DNA from: an uncultured Saprospiraceae bacterium
Lineage (GTDB): Bacteria > Bacteroidota > Bacteroidia > Chitinophagales > Saprospiraceae
DNA: 62,147 nt
Assembly: GCA_905480595.1 (NCBI GenBank)
Contig: CAJQQY010000001.1
Location: 1-62,147, forward strand
Direction: 5' to 3'
In this document: positions 44,341-53,355 of the stretch, in pieces
How the letters are laid out: each line of letters opens with the position of its first letter
Numbering within the stretch: position 1 is the first letter of the stretch
Translations under genes and position numbers: made by a program
The notes under the pieces: generated by a model
Databases searched by the model: none
Seen by the model: only the letters and a program-made list of their open reading frames with translations
What the model was told of the DNA's origin: nothing

Positions 44341-45983
44341 CTACTCTTGATAATACAAAAAACCATCTTCCCTCGCAAAACAAAAGAATACTCCATCTTC
44401 CACCAATGCCACTAAATTAAATCCTTTCTCCTGATTATAATTTGGAAAATAAAAAGCAGGCACCTTTGAAAAAACAAATTGATGATCTAAGAAGTTCTGA
44501 TCTGGATTTTTTGTTTTTGAAATAGCATACTTTCCATCTTTTTTAATGATATAACTTTCTTTTTTCATAGGCATAGAAAAAAGGTTTCCAAAACCATTTA
44601 GATAAATCTCATCATAATTCAATGATGTAATTTCTTTGGTTTTTAAGTTGATCCAAAAACGTTTACCATCCCTGAAACCATAAATAAATTCTTTGTAAAG
44701 CACAAAGGATTTTCGATGAGGAGTAAAATATTCTTCTTCCTTTCTGACTACAATTGAACGGATCGTTTCTCCATTTTTATCATAGTCATATTTCATTTCT
44801 ATTTGCGGAGTAAAATTATGGATTCGATCAAATTTTTCTGAAATATAAGTTTCCCCAAATTCATCAAGAATGGTAAAACTCATTTGCTCAGAACCTGTTT
44901 CTTTGTTCCCCGCGATATAAAAATATTGATCATCATGTGCACCAAAACCTCCAACACTTGAAAGATAAAACAAAGAATCATGAATTGCTTCAGTTCTATT
45001 TTTATGAGAAAGGATAATTCCTCGCTTCCCATTCAGATGATAGATCAGAGGGTTATTTTGGTACCGAAGCATATTTTGATAAGTCACTCCAGGGATATGT
45101 TCGATTTTATCTTTTTCAAAAGATACAGTCGTGTCATTTGTAATGATGAATTGAGTTCTTCTCTTTTTGTACTCAGATGAATTACTACCTCCAGTTGCAT
45201 AATCCACATCTACATCCATCATTTCTTCATCCTGATAGGATTGGATAGGTTTGTTATTGGCGGTTCTTTTATATTGAGGTTTTCCTTTTTGAGCAGGATC
45301 AATGAGTTCATAAGTTTTAGTTGCATTATTATAAGCGAGGCATTTTTTGATGAATTCACTTTCTTTACTTACATAAGAAAAAGGAAGAACATTACTTCCT
45401 TTGACGGTTCGTGTTGGAGCATAATGATGCACAAATTCTAGTAACCATGTTACCTTCTTTTGTCATAAACTCCAAGACAGGAAATGTTTTGAGAATAATC
45501 CGCAGAAATCAAGGTGAGATTTTCATTGACCAAACCTAATTTATCAGTATATCGACTATTATTAAAACTTATTTTTACTGCTCGAACTTCAAGGAGTTGT
45601 TCTCCTAGAGTATTAAAAAGCATATGATCATGATGATATTCATTTTCAAAACCAACGATAAGTTCATTGTCTTCATAAAATCGATACTCCCGATAAGTTT
45701 GACTTTCAATGATAGCTTTGTCTTTATATAAAAGCCCGGTGGCTGTAATCAATTTCGCTTTTTTCTCACCCAAGTAATTTTTGATCGTATCTAATCTTGG
45801 GTTTTCTGTTTTGAAAAAACCATTTCCAAGAGCAATTACTTTTTCATAATCAGCAGGAACTTTGAGTTGACCATTCCTATCTGACAAACCAAATTTATCG
45901 CCTACTCGAAAAGGAATACGCATCTCTTGAGCCAATCCAATATTTAAAAATAAAAAAGCGATACTGCTGAAAACGTACTTCAT
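44341..45983 (-). pseudogene. WG-repeat-type secreted protein gene split by a frameshift
   Basis: Two minus-strand frames, 45450-45983 (177 codons, signal peptide MKYVFSSIAFLFLNIGLAQ, WG-type GDKFGLSDRNGQLKVPADY) and 44341-45432 (363 codons, opening at GTG), together look like one protein of about 546 residues. The first ends VYDKRR-stop. The second frame reads on upstream of its GTG as QKKVTWLLEFVHHYAPTR, clearly protein-like. One extra A in the four-A run at 45458-45461 (T-run on the plus strand) would fuse them as VYDKKKVTWLLEF. Either the gene is inactivated or phase-variable, or the base is a sequencing error. Later WG-like sections (NGKRGIILSHKN, KKDGKYAISKTKNP) are degenerate. Function unknown. 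Confidence 0.78.
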
Positions 45984-46011
45984 ATACTTATATTTTTTTG
46001 CAAAAAATATT

Positions 46012-46133
46012 TTACCAACTCAAATTAATTAAACCATCAGAATTAAAATTAGCATTCGCTCCTGCAACTTCGACATTGGAAACGGAGGTGTTCCCTTCCT
46101 AATCCATTGTAAAATGTATATCCCTCTAATAAA
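46012..46133 (-). pseudogene. Possible gene remnant downstream of the dienelactone hydrolase
   Basis: Minus-strand codons 46098-46012 read EGNTSVSNVEVAGANANF then NSDGLINLSW-stop, with adhesin-like composition but no start; a stop lies directly upstream. A second frame just upstream reads LLEGYTFYNGLG and would join after a frameshift. It could be the degraded 3' end of a secreted repeat protein. All frames are short, so chance cannot be excluded. Confidence 0.3.
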
Positions 46134-46967
46134 CTAATTCAGTTTTTCTTTTAAAAAATCTAAAGCCATCGCATTCGCTTCTTGTGCAGCAGTTTCCACA
46201 TATCCAGGATTACTTGGATTAGCAAAAGCATGATCTGCATCAAATTGTTTGAAAGTAAAGTTTTTGCTTGTCGCTTTTGTTAATGCGTCAAATTTATCAA
46301 CCACCTCAGGAGTGATCCATCCATCTTTTTTAGCAAAGATTCCAAGAACATCGGCTTCCAATGGCATTAAATCTTTAGCATTATCTACAGGCATCCCATA
46401 ATACATTACGCAGCCTGCTCCTTGTTTACCAAGCATAATCGAAGTCTTCAAAGACCAACCACCACCGAAACACCAACCAATAGTTGCTATTTTTGCATCC
46501 TTACCAACAGAAGCCATTGCTCCCTCGATAATTGCAGTTGCTCGTTCAGTAGAAACCGCATTCATGAATTCACCAGCTTGTTTTGGGTCGGTCGCAACTT
46601 TGCCATCGTAAAGATCAAGAGCCATTACATTTGTATTCGGTAAAGCATCCCGTAATCGTTCTGCTTCTTTTTTGATATGATCATTTAAGCCCCACCATTC
46701 ATGGATGACGAAGAGGTAATTTTTACTTTCCTCTTTTGCTGTTAATAAATAAGCATTAGACATCTTTCCATCCAAGGTTGGAATCTCTATGTTTACCCCT
46801 TGTGGAGTAAAGTTAAGCGAGTCAGGCGTTTTGTGTTGGTCTTGAAAATCTTTATCAGTAGCATTTTCTGCAAATTTCTCTGTAGAATCTTTTTCCTTTG
46901 GTTGGTTTTCACCACATGAAAAAAGGAATAAACTAATGATGGAAAAAAGGAGTACGCGTTGTAACAT
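46134..46967 (-). CDS. Dienelactone hydrolase family lipoprotein
   Basis: A 277-residue lipoprotein (lipobox LFSC, Cys18), then an acidic linker (about 19-60) and a dienelactone hydrolase-type alpha/beta domain. The catalytic triad is visible: Cys in IGWCFGGGW, Asp in AKKDGWI and His in DADHAFANP; VIHEWWGLNDH is the family oxyanion region. DLH proteins hydrolyse lactones or related esters; the substrate here is unknown. Being a lipoprotein places it in the periplasm or on the outer membrane, unlike classical cytosolic DLH. Monocistronic and divergent from the E1 gene. Confidence 0.9.
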   Translation of the reverse strand: MLQRVLLFSIISLFLFSCGENQPKEKDSTEKFAENATDKDFQDQHKTPDSLNFTPQGVNIEIPTLDGKMSNAYLLTAKEESKNYLFVIHEWWGLNDHIKKEAERLRDALPNTNVMALDLYDGKVATDPKQAGEFMNAVSTERATAIIEGAMASVGKDAKIATIGWCFGGGWSLKTSIMLGKQGAGCVMYYGMPVDNAKDLMPLEADVLGIFAKKDGWITPEVVDKFDALTKATSKNFTFKQFDADHAFANPSNPGYVETAAQEANAMALDFLKEKLN

Positions 46968-47061
46968 GATTAAAATTTTAGTAAAAAAAAGTAATGATTT
47001 AAAAAAGTAAAGTTAGATAATTCTTTAGGGAGTTTTCTATGTTTTCATTCTTCTTTTCTTT

Positions 47062-47069
47062 TACCTTTG
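47062..47069 (+). promoter_or_regulatory. -7 element of the E1 dehydrogenase promoter
   Basis: TACCTTTG matches TAnnTTTG exactly and is followed by C; no TTTG is seen at -33. Leader is about 90 nt to ATG 47165. Confidence 0.4.
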
Positions 47070-47164
47070 CTAGCGAAACATCATTTTCTAAAAATGGTTT
47101 AAATAGATGAATTAATGTTTTATTGGAGAAACTAAGCTTTAATTTTTTGTAAAAAAACTAAATA

Positions 47165-49162
47165 ATGCCTACGACCAAATCAGCCATTCAATATAAAAAA
47201 GGAAAACTATCTAAAAAATTATTGCTCGAACTTTACGAACAATTATTACGTCCTCGAATGGTCGAGGAGAAAATGCTCATTTTGCTACGCCAAGGAAAAA
47301 TCTCAAAATGGTTTTCAGGTATAGGACAAGAAGCTATTTCTGTGGGAGCAACTGCAGCTTTGGATAACGATGAGTTGATGTTCCCAATGCATAGAAATCT
47401 AGGTGTTTTCACCTCTCGAAATATTCCATTAAAAAGATTGTTTTGCCAATGGCAGGGAAAAGAACCTGGTTTCACCAAAGGTCGAGATCGATCATTTCAC
47501 TTTGGAACGATGGAATATAATATCGTTGGAATGATTTCACATTTGGGTCCACAATTGTCTTTGGCAAGTGGAGTAGCCTTGGCGAATAAATTAGGAAAAG
47601 AAAGAAAAGTTTCCATTGCATTTACTGGAGATGGAGGAACGAGTCAGGGCGAATTTCACGAAGCGATGAACACGGCAGCAGTTTGGCAATTGCCCGTAAT
47701 TTTTGTGATTGAAAATAATGGATACGGATTGTCAACTCCTGTGAATGAACAATATCGTTGCGAAACTTTGGCAGATCGAGGGAAAGGCTACGGTATGCGT
47801 TCTTACACAATTGATGGAAATAATGTCTTGGAAGTTTTTTCTACGATTAAAAAATTAGCTACGGAATTACGAAAGAAACCAGAGCCAATTTTGCTAGAAT
47901 GTCAAACTTTTAGAATGCGAGGGCATGAAGAAGCGTCAGGAACTAAGTACGTTCCTAAAAAGTTAATGGCAGAATGGGCGGCAAAAGATCCATTAAAAAA
48001 TTACGAAACATTTTTGCTTGAAGAAGGAATTTTAACGGAGGAAGCAATTGAAGATTTAAGAAAAAGTATCAAGTCAGAAATCGAAACTGGTTTGGCTGAA
48101 GCTGCGAAATTGGAAGTAGTGACTTCGACTCCCGAAGCAGAATTGGCAGATGTTTATGCACCTCACACGCAGGAAGTTGTTTTACCAAAAACAAAAAAGA
48201 AATCAGAAAAGCGATTGGTCGATGCTATCTCAGATGGACTTCGACAAGCGATGGAGAAGCATGATAATTTGGTTTTGATGGGACAAGACATTGCGGAATA
48301 TGGAGGTGTTTTTAAAATCACAGATGGCTTTGTAAAACAATTTGGAAAAGGTCGAGTGCGAAATACACCGCTTTGTGAAAGTGCAATTATTGGAATTGGT
48401 TTAGGATTAAGCATGAAAAATTACAAGGCGATGATCGAGATGCAATTTGCGGATTTCGTCACATGTGGTTTTAATCAGATCATTAATAATTTAGCAAAAT
48501 TACATTATCGTTGGGGCGAAAATGCAGATGTCGTAATTCGAATGCCTTCCGGCGGAGGAGTTGGAGCAGGCCCATTTCACTCACAAAGTAATGAGGCTTG
48601 GTTTGCACATACGCCAGGGTTGAAAGTAGTTTATCCTTCGACACCACATGATGCAAAAGGATTGTTGATTGCAAGTTTTGAAGATCCGAATCCGATTTTA
48701 TTTTTTGAGCATAAAGGATTGTATCGAAGTCTTTCGGAAGAAATTCCAGATGATTATTATACCGTTGAAATTGGAAAAGCGAAAGTAGTTAGAGAAGGTT
48801 CTGACGTTTCAATTATCACTTATGGGCAAATGGTTCATCGTGTGAAAGAACTTGTCGAAGAGATGAATATTGATGCAGAGGTTTTGGATTTACGAACGTT
48901 GTTGCCGATAGATTATGATGCGGTGGAAGCGACTGTTAAGAAAACCAATCGAGTAATTATTTTACATGAGGATACTTTGTTTGGAGGAATAGGAGGAGAG
49001 TTGTCAGCGCATATTTCGGAGCATTATTTTGAATATTTGGATGCGCCAGTTTTGCGAGCAGCAGGTTTGGATACACCGATTCCTTTTGCGAAAACTTTGG
49101 AAAAAGATTTTATGCCGATGGGAAGATTGCGAGAGCAGTTAGAGCGGATTTTAAAATATTAG
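47165..49162 (+). CDS. Fused 2-oxoacid dehydrogenase E1 component, alpha and beta subunits
   Basis: A 665-residue thiamine diphosphate enzyme that decarboxylates a 2-oxoacid and passes the acyl group to an E2 lipoyl protein. The alpha half (about 1-320) has the TPP motif GDGGTSQGEFHEAMN (from residue 155) through IENNGYGLST. The beta half (about 345-665) has MGQDIAEYGGVF, ESAIIGIGLGLSM, MPSGGGVGAGPFHSQS, FFEHKGLYR, and the C-terminal transketolase domain (SIITYGQMVHRV). Alpha-beta fusions of this kind are common in Bacteroidota and are annotated as branched-chain 2-oxoacid dehydrogenase. The substrate is inferred. No E2 or E3 gene lies in the window. Confidence 0.92.
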   Translation: MPTTKSAIQYKKGKLSKKLLLELYEQLLRPRMVEEKMLILLRQGKISKWFSGIGQEAISVGATAALDNDELMFPMHRNLGVFTSRNIPLKRLFCQWQGKEPGFTKGRDRSFHFGTMEYNIVGMISHLGPQLSLASGVALANKLGKERKVSIAFTGDGGTSQGEFHEAMNTAAVWQLPVIFVIENNGYGLSTPVNEQYRCETLADRGKGYGMRSYTIDGNNVLEVFSTIKKLATELRKKPEPILLECQTFRMRGHEEASGTKYVPKKLMAEWAAKDPLKNYETFLLEEGILTEEAIEDLRKSIKSEIETGLAEAAKLEVVTSTPEAELADVYAPHTQEVVLPKTKKKSEKRLVDAISDGLRQAMEKHDNLVLMGQDIAEYGGVFKITDGFVKQFGKGRVRNTPLCESAIIGIGLGLSMKNYKAMIEMQFADFVTCGFNQIINNLAKLHYRWGENADVVIRMPSGGGVGAGPFHSQSNEAWFAHTPGLKVVYPSTPHDAKGLLIASFEDPNPILFFEHKGLYRSLSEEIPDDYYTVEIGKAKVVREGSDVSIITYGQMVHRVKELVEEMNIDAEVLDLRTLLPIDYDAVEATVKKTNRVIILHEDTLFGGIGGELSAHISEHYFEYLDAPVLRAAGLDTPIPFAKTLEKDFMPMGRLREQLERILKY

Positions 49163-49186
49163 ATTAATGATTATTGGAAAATATCA

Positions 49187-49220
49187 AAACTTCCAGAACT
49201 TAAAGTTCTGGAAGTTTTTT
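49187..49220. terminator. Bidirectional terminator after the E1 gene
   Basis: AAACTTCCAGAACT (49187-49200) pairs perfectly with 49204-49217 around a 3-nt loop; T-run follows. Confidence 0.92.
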
Positions 49221-49223
49221 TAT

Positions 49224-49754
49224 TTAAAGCTTGTTTTTCAAAAAATCATCTAACTCCTCCAGACTTGGATTAACCAAAACGATCACACCTTTTTCATCTA
49301 ATAAATATTTAGTTGGGACTTCTGTGATCCCGTAAAGTTTAGCGACCCTTGAATTGAAAAAACGGAAATTGGTTACTTGATCAAAAACATGATTTTCCCA
49401 ATTCAATTCTTTTTTACGGATAGCATTTTTCCATCGCTTCTCTTCTTTTTCTATTCCAATACCAACAATTTCAAAACCATTAGCATTTTTAAATTTTACA
49501 TTTTGGTATTTATTAAAAAGTATTTTTAGTCCTGGAATTTCTACCAAACAAGGGCCACACCAACTTCCCCAAAAATCAATCAATACATATTTTCCTTCCA
49601 ATTTTGTCAAGTCAGATTTTTCTCCAGAAGGCAAAGTCCATTCAAAATTTGGAGACCGTTCTCCATCATCGAACTTTGGCATTTGATACAAATACTTCCC
49701 AGCAAAAAAACTGAGGATGAATAATGGAATCCACCATTTTTTTAAAATTTTCAT
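49224..49754 (-). CDS. TlpA-type thiol-disulfide oxidoreductase
   Basis: The raw frame opens at 49787, but ATG 49754 (MKILKKWWIPLFILSFFAG) gives a clean signal anchor and a 176-residue protein. The thioredoxin-like domain (about 33-176) has IDFWGSWCGPCLVEIP with active-site C66 and C69, and the cis-proline region ITEVPTKYLLD. It faces the periplasm and probably reduces disulphides or apocytochromes, as TlpA/ResA do. Monocistronic, converging on the E1 gene. Confidence 0.9.
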   Translation of the reverse strand: MKILKKWWIPLFILSFFAGKYLYQMPKFDDGERSPNFEWTLPSGEKSDLTKLEGKYVLIDFWGSWCGPCLVEIPGLKILFNKYQNVKFKNANGFEIVGIGIEKEEKRWKNAIRKKELNWENHVFDQVTNFRFFNSRVAKLYGITEVPTKYLLDEKGVIVLVNPSLEELDDFLKNKL

Positions 49755-49916
49755 ATGAATTGTTTTTGATATTGATTGACAAAACATGAATATGCAAATA
49801 TCCTCTTTTTTAAATAAACATAAATAAAAGAAGTTTGTAACTTCCGTCGATTTTTTAACCAGATGTCCGTTGCACGAGTTTTATGATAAAGAACGGAATC
49901 ATCAAAATACAAAAAC

Positions 49917-50807
49917 ATGCTCAGTATCATTCCAAGCGAAGTTCCTCAAGGTGTTTTACATCAGCATCTTTTAGGCTGCGTTTCACCTCGTCCGATTGCA
50001 TTTGCAAGTACCGTTGATAAAGATGGAAATCCAAATATTGCACCTTATAGTTTTTTTAATTGTTTTAGTTCTAATCCTCCGATTTTAGTTTTTTCCTCCA
50101 ATCGAAAAGGAACAGATAATACAACAAAAGATACCCTACACAATGTTGAAGCAACAGGTGAAGTGGTGATCAATATGGTGAGTCATAGCATTGTTCAGCA
50201 GATGGCGGTGGCAAGTATTGCTTTTCCTGCTGGAGTGAGTGAATTTGAAAAATCAGGCTTGACGCCTATCAAATCTGACTTGGTCAAACCTTTTCGAGTA
50301 AAAGAATCGCCTGCTCAATTGGAATGCAAAGTGCAACAAATTATCTCTCTGGGAGACAAAGGTGGAGCAGGGAATTTAATTATCTGTGAGGTAGTGAAAA
50401 TGCACATTGACGAAAATGTCATGGATGAAAATGAAAAAATTGATCCTCAAAAAATTGATTTGATGGGAAGAATGGGAAGAGCATTTTATGTGCGAGCAAG
50501 TGGGAAAAATGTTTACCCAATTTATCAAAATGTAGGAGAAATTACCATCGGTTTTGATCAACTTCCTGATAGCATTCGCAATAGTGAAATTTTGACTGGA
50601 AATAATTTAGGACAACTCGCAGGAATGACAGCTTTGCCAAGTGCAAAAGATATTCAAGAGTTGAAAGATGATGAGGAAATGCAAAGTATTTTGAAATCAG
50701 AAAATGCAAAAGAGACCTTACATACTTTTGCCAAAACGATTTTGGATGAAAGTGATAATCGGAATTTTGCCGCAGAGGTTTTGATGTTGGCAGATTCAAT
50801 TGAGTAA
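49917..50807 (+). CDS. Flavin reductase-like FMN-binding protein
   Basis: A 296-residue protein of the FMN-binding split-barrel family: CVSPRPIAFASTVDKDGNPNIAPYSFFN (about 20-47), SSNRKGTDNTTKDTLHN, VINMVSHSIVQQM, FPAGVSEFEKSGL and MGRMGRAFY are typical (each spans a strand or loop that contacts FMN). Members reduce FMN or act as flavoenzymes on small molecules. An unusual helical tail (about 205-296) follows the barrel. Substrate unknown. It ends inside a long inverted repeat. Confidence 0.87.
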   Translation: MLSIIPSEVPQGVLHQHLLGCVSPRPIAFASTVDKDGNPNIAPYSFFNCFSSNPPILVFSSNRKGTDNTTKDTLHNVEATGEVVINMVSHSIVQQMAVASIAFPAGVSEFEKSGLTPIKSDLVKPFRVKESPAQLECKVQQIISLGDKGGAGNLIICEVVKMHIDENVMDENEKIDPQKIDLMGRMGRAFYVRASGKNVYPIYQNVGEITIGFDQLPDSIRNSEILTGNNLGQLAGMTALPSAKDIQELKDDEEMQSILKSENAKETLHTFAKTILDESDNRNFAAEVLMLADSIE

Positions 50808-50875
50808 TAAATTATGAGTGATAAGTGATGAGTCGCTTTCGTGCAAAATCATTACTTATCACTCATAGTTTATTA
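50805..50875. terminator. Long inverted repeat between convergent genes
   Basis: 27-bp arms (50805-50831 and 50849-50875) with two mismatches around a 17-nt loop. The left arm includes the flavin reductase stop codon; the centre of the arm reads TATGAGTGATAAGT. It presumably terminates both transcripts, though T-runs are weak. Confidence 0.6.
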
Positions 50876-50879
50876 CTAA

Positions 50880-51992
50880 TTATGACTCTTCATTATGTTT
50901 AATTCGTCTTAACCCTCTTTCGTTCATAATATTTCTAATCCAATTTGGAATCACAACTACGCCCACCAACAAGTATAAATAATAAGTAAATACTCTCCAG
51001 ATAAAAGCAATAATCAAAGCTATCGTTCCCGAATTAACATAGTCACTTAAGAATCCTCCAAACAAAACTTCTGCAAAACCTGCACCTCCTGGAGTAGGAC
51101 TAAAAGCCATGATCACATACATCGTTTGCAATCGAGCATAAAGATTAGATTGAGTGTCAAAGTCAGTTGAGATATTTACAAATGCAATAATGAGACAATT
51201 CAATAATAAAAATCGGCAAGACCATGCTGTTGCAGTTGAAAGAAATCCTCCAAGGTGGAATGACCATTTTTTCGTCAATAATTCTTTACTCGCTAAGATC
51301 ATATCATCGCCTAATTGAATGGCTTTTTCTCTACGTTTTTTTAAAAAACCGATTCGAGTAGCTCCAACGATAATTCGTTTTATGGTTTGAGGGTTGATGA
51401 ATAAACCATAAAAGAATATTGCACCATAAATAGCCATGAAAATATATGCTCCAAAAAAAGTATAAGCCCAACCATCAATGTCAGTTAAACTATTCATGTT
51501 GGGGCGAATCATATTTGTTCCAAAGAATAGAAATAAAATAGGTAAAACGCCTATGAAGAAAATAGTATCTAAAACGGCAGAATACAATACAAGTGTGGTC
51601 GTTTTGGCAGCAGGTAATTTCTCTTGAGCCAAAACTACCATGGCAACTGCGGAACCTCCAACACTTGTGGGAGAAACGGCTGAACTGAATTCCCAAATAA
51701 AAATCAACTCAACACATTTTTTCCAACTGAACTCTCCTTCCGTCAAAATTCGAAGACGAGTAGCATAAGCAATATGTCGAATGATTAGCAAAAAGAATGA
51801 AACCAGAACCCATATTAAAGTATGCCTAGACCATTTGATTTTCGCAAATTCCTCAGGAGTGAATTGTTGATAGAGTAAATAAAAAACAACTCCTAATCCA
51901 ATCAAAATTGGAAGAATAATTCTTGATGTCCGAACTGATTTCAGTACATCTTGCTCATCTTCGTTGAATGCTTCTAGTCTGTTTTCTTTCAC
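50880..51992 (-). CDS. Flippase-like integral membrane protein, second copy
   Basis: A 370-residue membrane protein starting at GTG 51992. After an acidic cytoplasmic N-terminus (MKENRLEAFNEDEQD) it has about eight membrane segments. Family signatures: SFFLLIIRHIAYATRLRILTEG, FIWEFSSAVSPTSVGGSAVA and MAFSPTPGGAGFAEV. These belong to the lysylphosphatidylglycerol synthase transmembrane-region family, as at 833-1912, but the two are distant paralogues. The substrate, probably a lipid or lipid-linked compound, is unknown. Monocistronic. Confidence 0.8.
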   Translation of the reverse strand: MKENRLEAFNEDEQDVLKSVRTSRIILPILIGLGVVFYLLYQQFTPEEFAKIKWSRHTLIWVLVSFFLLIIRHIAYATRLRILTEGEFSWKKCVELIFIWEFSSAVSPTSVGGSAVAMVVLAQEKLPAAKTTTLVLYSAVLDTIFFIGVLPILFLFFGTNMIRPNMNSLTDIDGWAYTFFGAYIFMAIYGAIFFYGLFINPQTIKRIIVGATRIGFLKKRREKAIQLGDDMILASKELLTKKWSFHLGGFLSTATAWSCRFLLLNCLIIAFVNISTDFDTQSNLYARLQTMYVIMAFSPTPGGAGFAEVLFGGFLSDYVNSGTIALIIAFIWRVFTYYLYLLVGVVVIPNWIRNIMNERGLRRIKHNEES

Positions 51993-52106
51993 GTAAATTG
52001 ATTGTTATAAAATGGAGATTTGTTTTTTAAAAAATTATTAAAAAAGGAAAACGAAAGATAGTAAAAACAGTTCATGGAATATCTAATTTTATGAATTAAA
52101 AGTAGG

Positions 52107-52159
52107 CCGACTCTCCGAGTCGTTTCTCGTTTATTATTTGAAGCGACTAGGAAAGTCGG
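52107..52159. repeat. Double CGACT/AGTCG hairpin upstream of the VWA gene
   Basis: Two local hairpins, CGACTC-TCC-GAGTCG (52108-52122) and CGACT-AGGAA-AGTCG (52144-52158). The outer arms CCGACT (52107-52112) and AGTCGG (52154-52159) and the inner AGTCG/CGACT can instead pair across both, forming one long hairpin. A related hairpin precedes clpB (37195-37209). Confidence 0.7.
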
Positions 52160-52203
52160 ATAATTCGGAGATTCGTCTTCCGAAAAAAATGTATTTTTAC
52201 AAG

Positions 52204-53343
52204 ATGGAAGAACGAATTAGAAAATGGCGATTGATACTAGGAAAAGATGCTGATAAAAACAATGATGAACAAGTTCCTCTCCCTTCTGAAATGAAAGGAA
52301 TGGATGATGTTTTGGAAGCACTTTATGATTCTGAACGTAAGGCTGGTTTAGGAAGTTCTTCGCCAAATGTGAATCGTTGGTTAGGAGATATTCGAAAATA
52401 TTTCCCGAGTTCGGTGGTGCAATTGATGCAAAAAGATGCGCTGGAAAGATTGAAGTTGGAGCAAATGTTACTCGAGCCTGAGTTACTAGAAGCAGTTGAG
52501 CCGGATGTGAATTTGGTGGGGACACTACTTTCACTCATGAAAGTTTTACCTAAAAAAACTAAAAGTACTGCACGAGCAGTTGTGCAAAAAGTAGTAGAAG
52601 ATTTAGAAAAAAGATTGAAAAACCCTTTGCGTCAAGCGATTCAAGGAGCGATCAATCGTTCCGTTAGAAACCGTCGACCAAAGCATAATGAAATCGATTG
52701 GAACAAAACCATTCGAGCTAATCTTAAAACTTACCAGAAAGAATTCAACTCAATCATTCCTGAAGTTTTAATTGGTCATGGCAAAAAAGGACAGTCCTTA
52801 AAAGATGTAATTTTGCTCGTCGACCAAAGTGGTTCGATGGCAAATTCGATGGTTTACGCAGGTGTCTTTGGAGCGGTGATGGCTTCGTTGCGTTCGGTCA
52901 AAACATATATGGTGGTGTTCGATACTTCGGTGGTTGACTTGACGGAAGAGCTGGATGATCCTGTGGATTTGTTGTTTGCTACTCAACTTGGAGGAGGAAC
53001 GAATATCAATAAAGCACTAGGTTATGCGAAGGAATTAATTCGAAAACCAGAAGATACAATTTTGGTTTTGATTTCAGATTTGTATGAAGGTGGAAATGAA
53101 AATTCAATGATCAAGAAAGCCGCTGCGATAAAAAGTTCGGGCGTGCAAATGGTTGCATTATTAGCTTTGGATGATCAAGGTGCGCCTCAGTTTGATAAGT
53201 CGGTGGCTTCAAAATTTAGTGCATTGAATATTCCTGCGTTTGCTTGTTCGCCTGATCAGTTTCCGAGTTTGATGGCTGCTGCGATTAAGAAGGAGAGTAT
53301 CAATGATTGGATGGCAAGAGAAGGAATCGTGGGGAAGGGGTAA
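52204..53343 (+). CDS. VWA domain protein, CoxE-like
   Basis: A 379-residue protein. The raw frame starts at TTG 52138; ATG 52204 (MEERIRKWRLILG) fits the family start best, with ATG 52189 as alternative. The N-terminal half is helical and basic; the C-terminal VWA domain has the metal-ion-dependent adhesion motif DQSGSM (D207, S209, S211), TQLGGGTN and ISDLYEGG. CoxE-like VWA proteins usually work with a MoxR-type AAA+ ATPase to load or remodel a protein complex, and no such ATPase gene is in this window. The function is therefore unknown. Confidence 0.83.
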   Translation: MEERIRKWRLILGKDADKNNDEQVPLPSEMKGMDDVLEALYDSERKAGLGSSSPNVNRWLGDIRKYFPSSVVQLMQKDALERLKLEQMLLEPELLEAVEPDVNLVGTLLSLMKVLPKKTKSTARAVVQKVVEDLEKRLKNPLRQAIQGAINRSVRNRRPKHNEIDWNKTIRANLKTYQKEFNSIIPEVLIGHGKKGQSLKDVILLVDQSGSMANSMVYAGVFGAVMASLRSVKTYMVVFDTSVVDLTEELDDPVDLLFATQLGGGTNINKALGYAKELIRKPEDTILVLISDLYEGGNENSMIKKAAAIKSSGVQMVALLALDDQGAPQFDKSVASKFSALNIPAFACSPDQFPSLMAAAIKKESINDWMAREGIVGKG

Positions 53344-53355
53344 AAAATAGATTTG

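Noticed and set aside
46012-46133. A stand-alone small gene in this stretch
   Set aside because: All three frames are short, none has a start, and one has an in-frame stop; kept only as a possible remnant.
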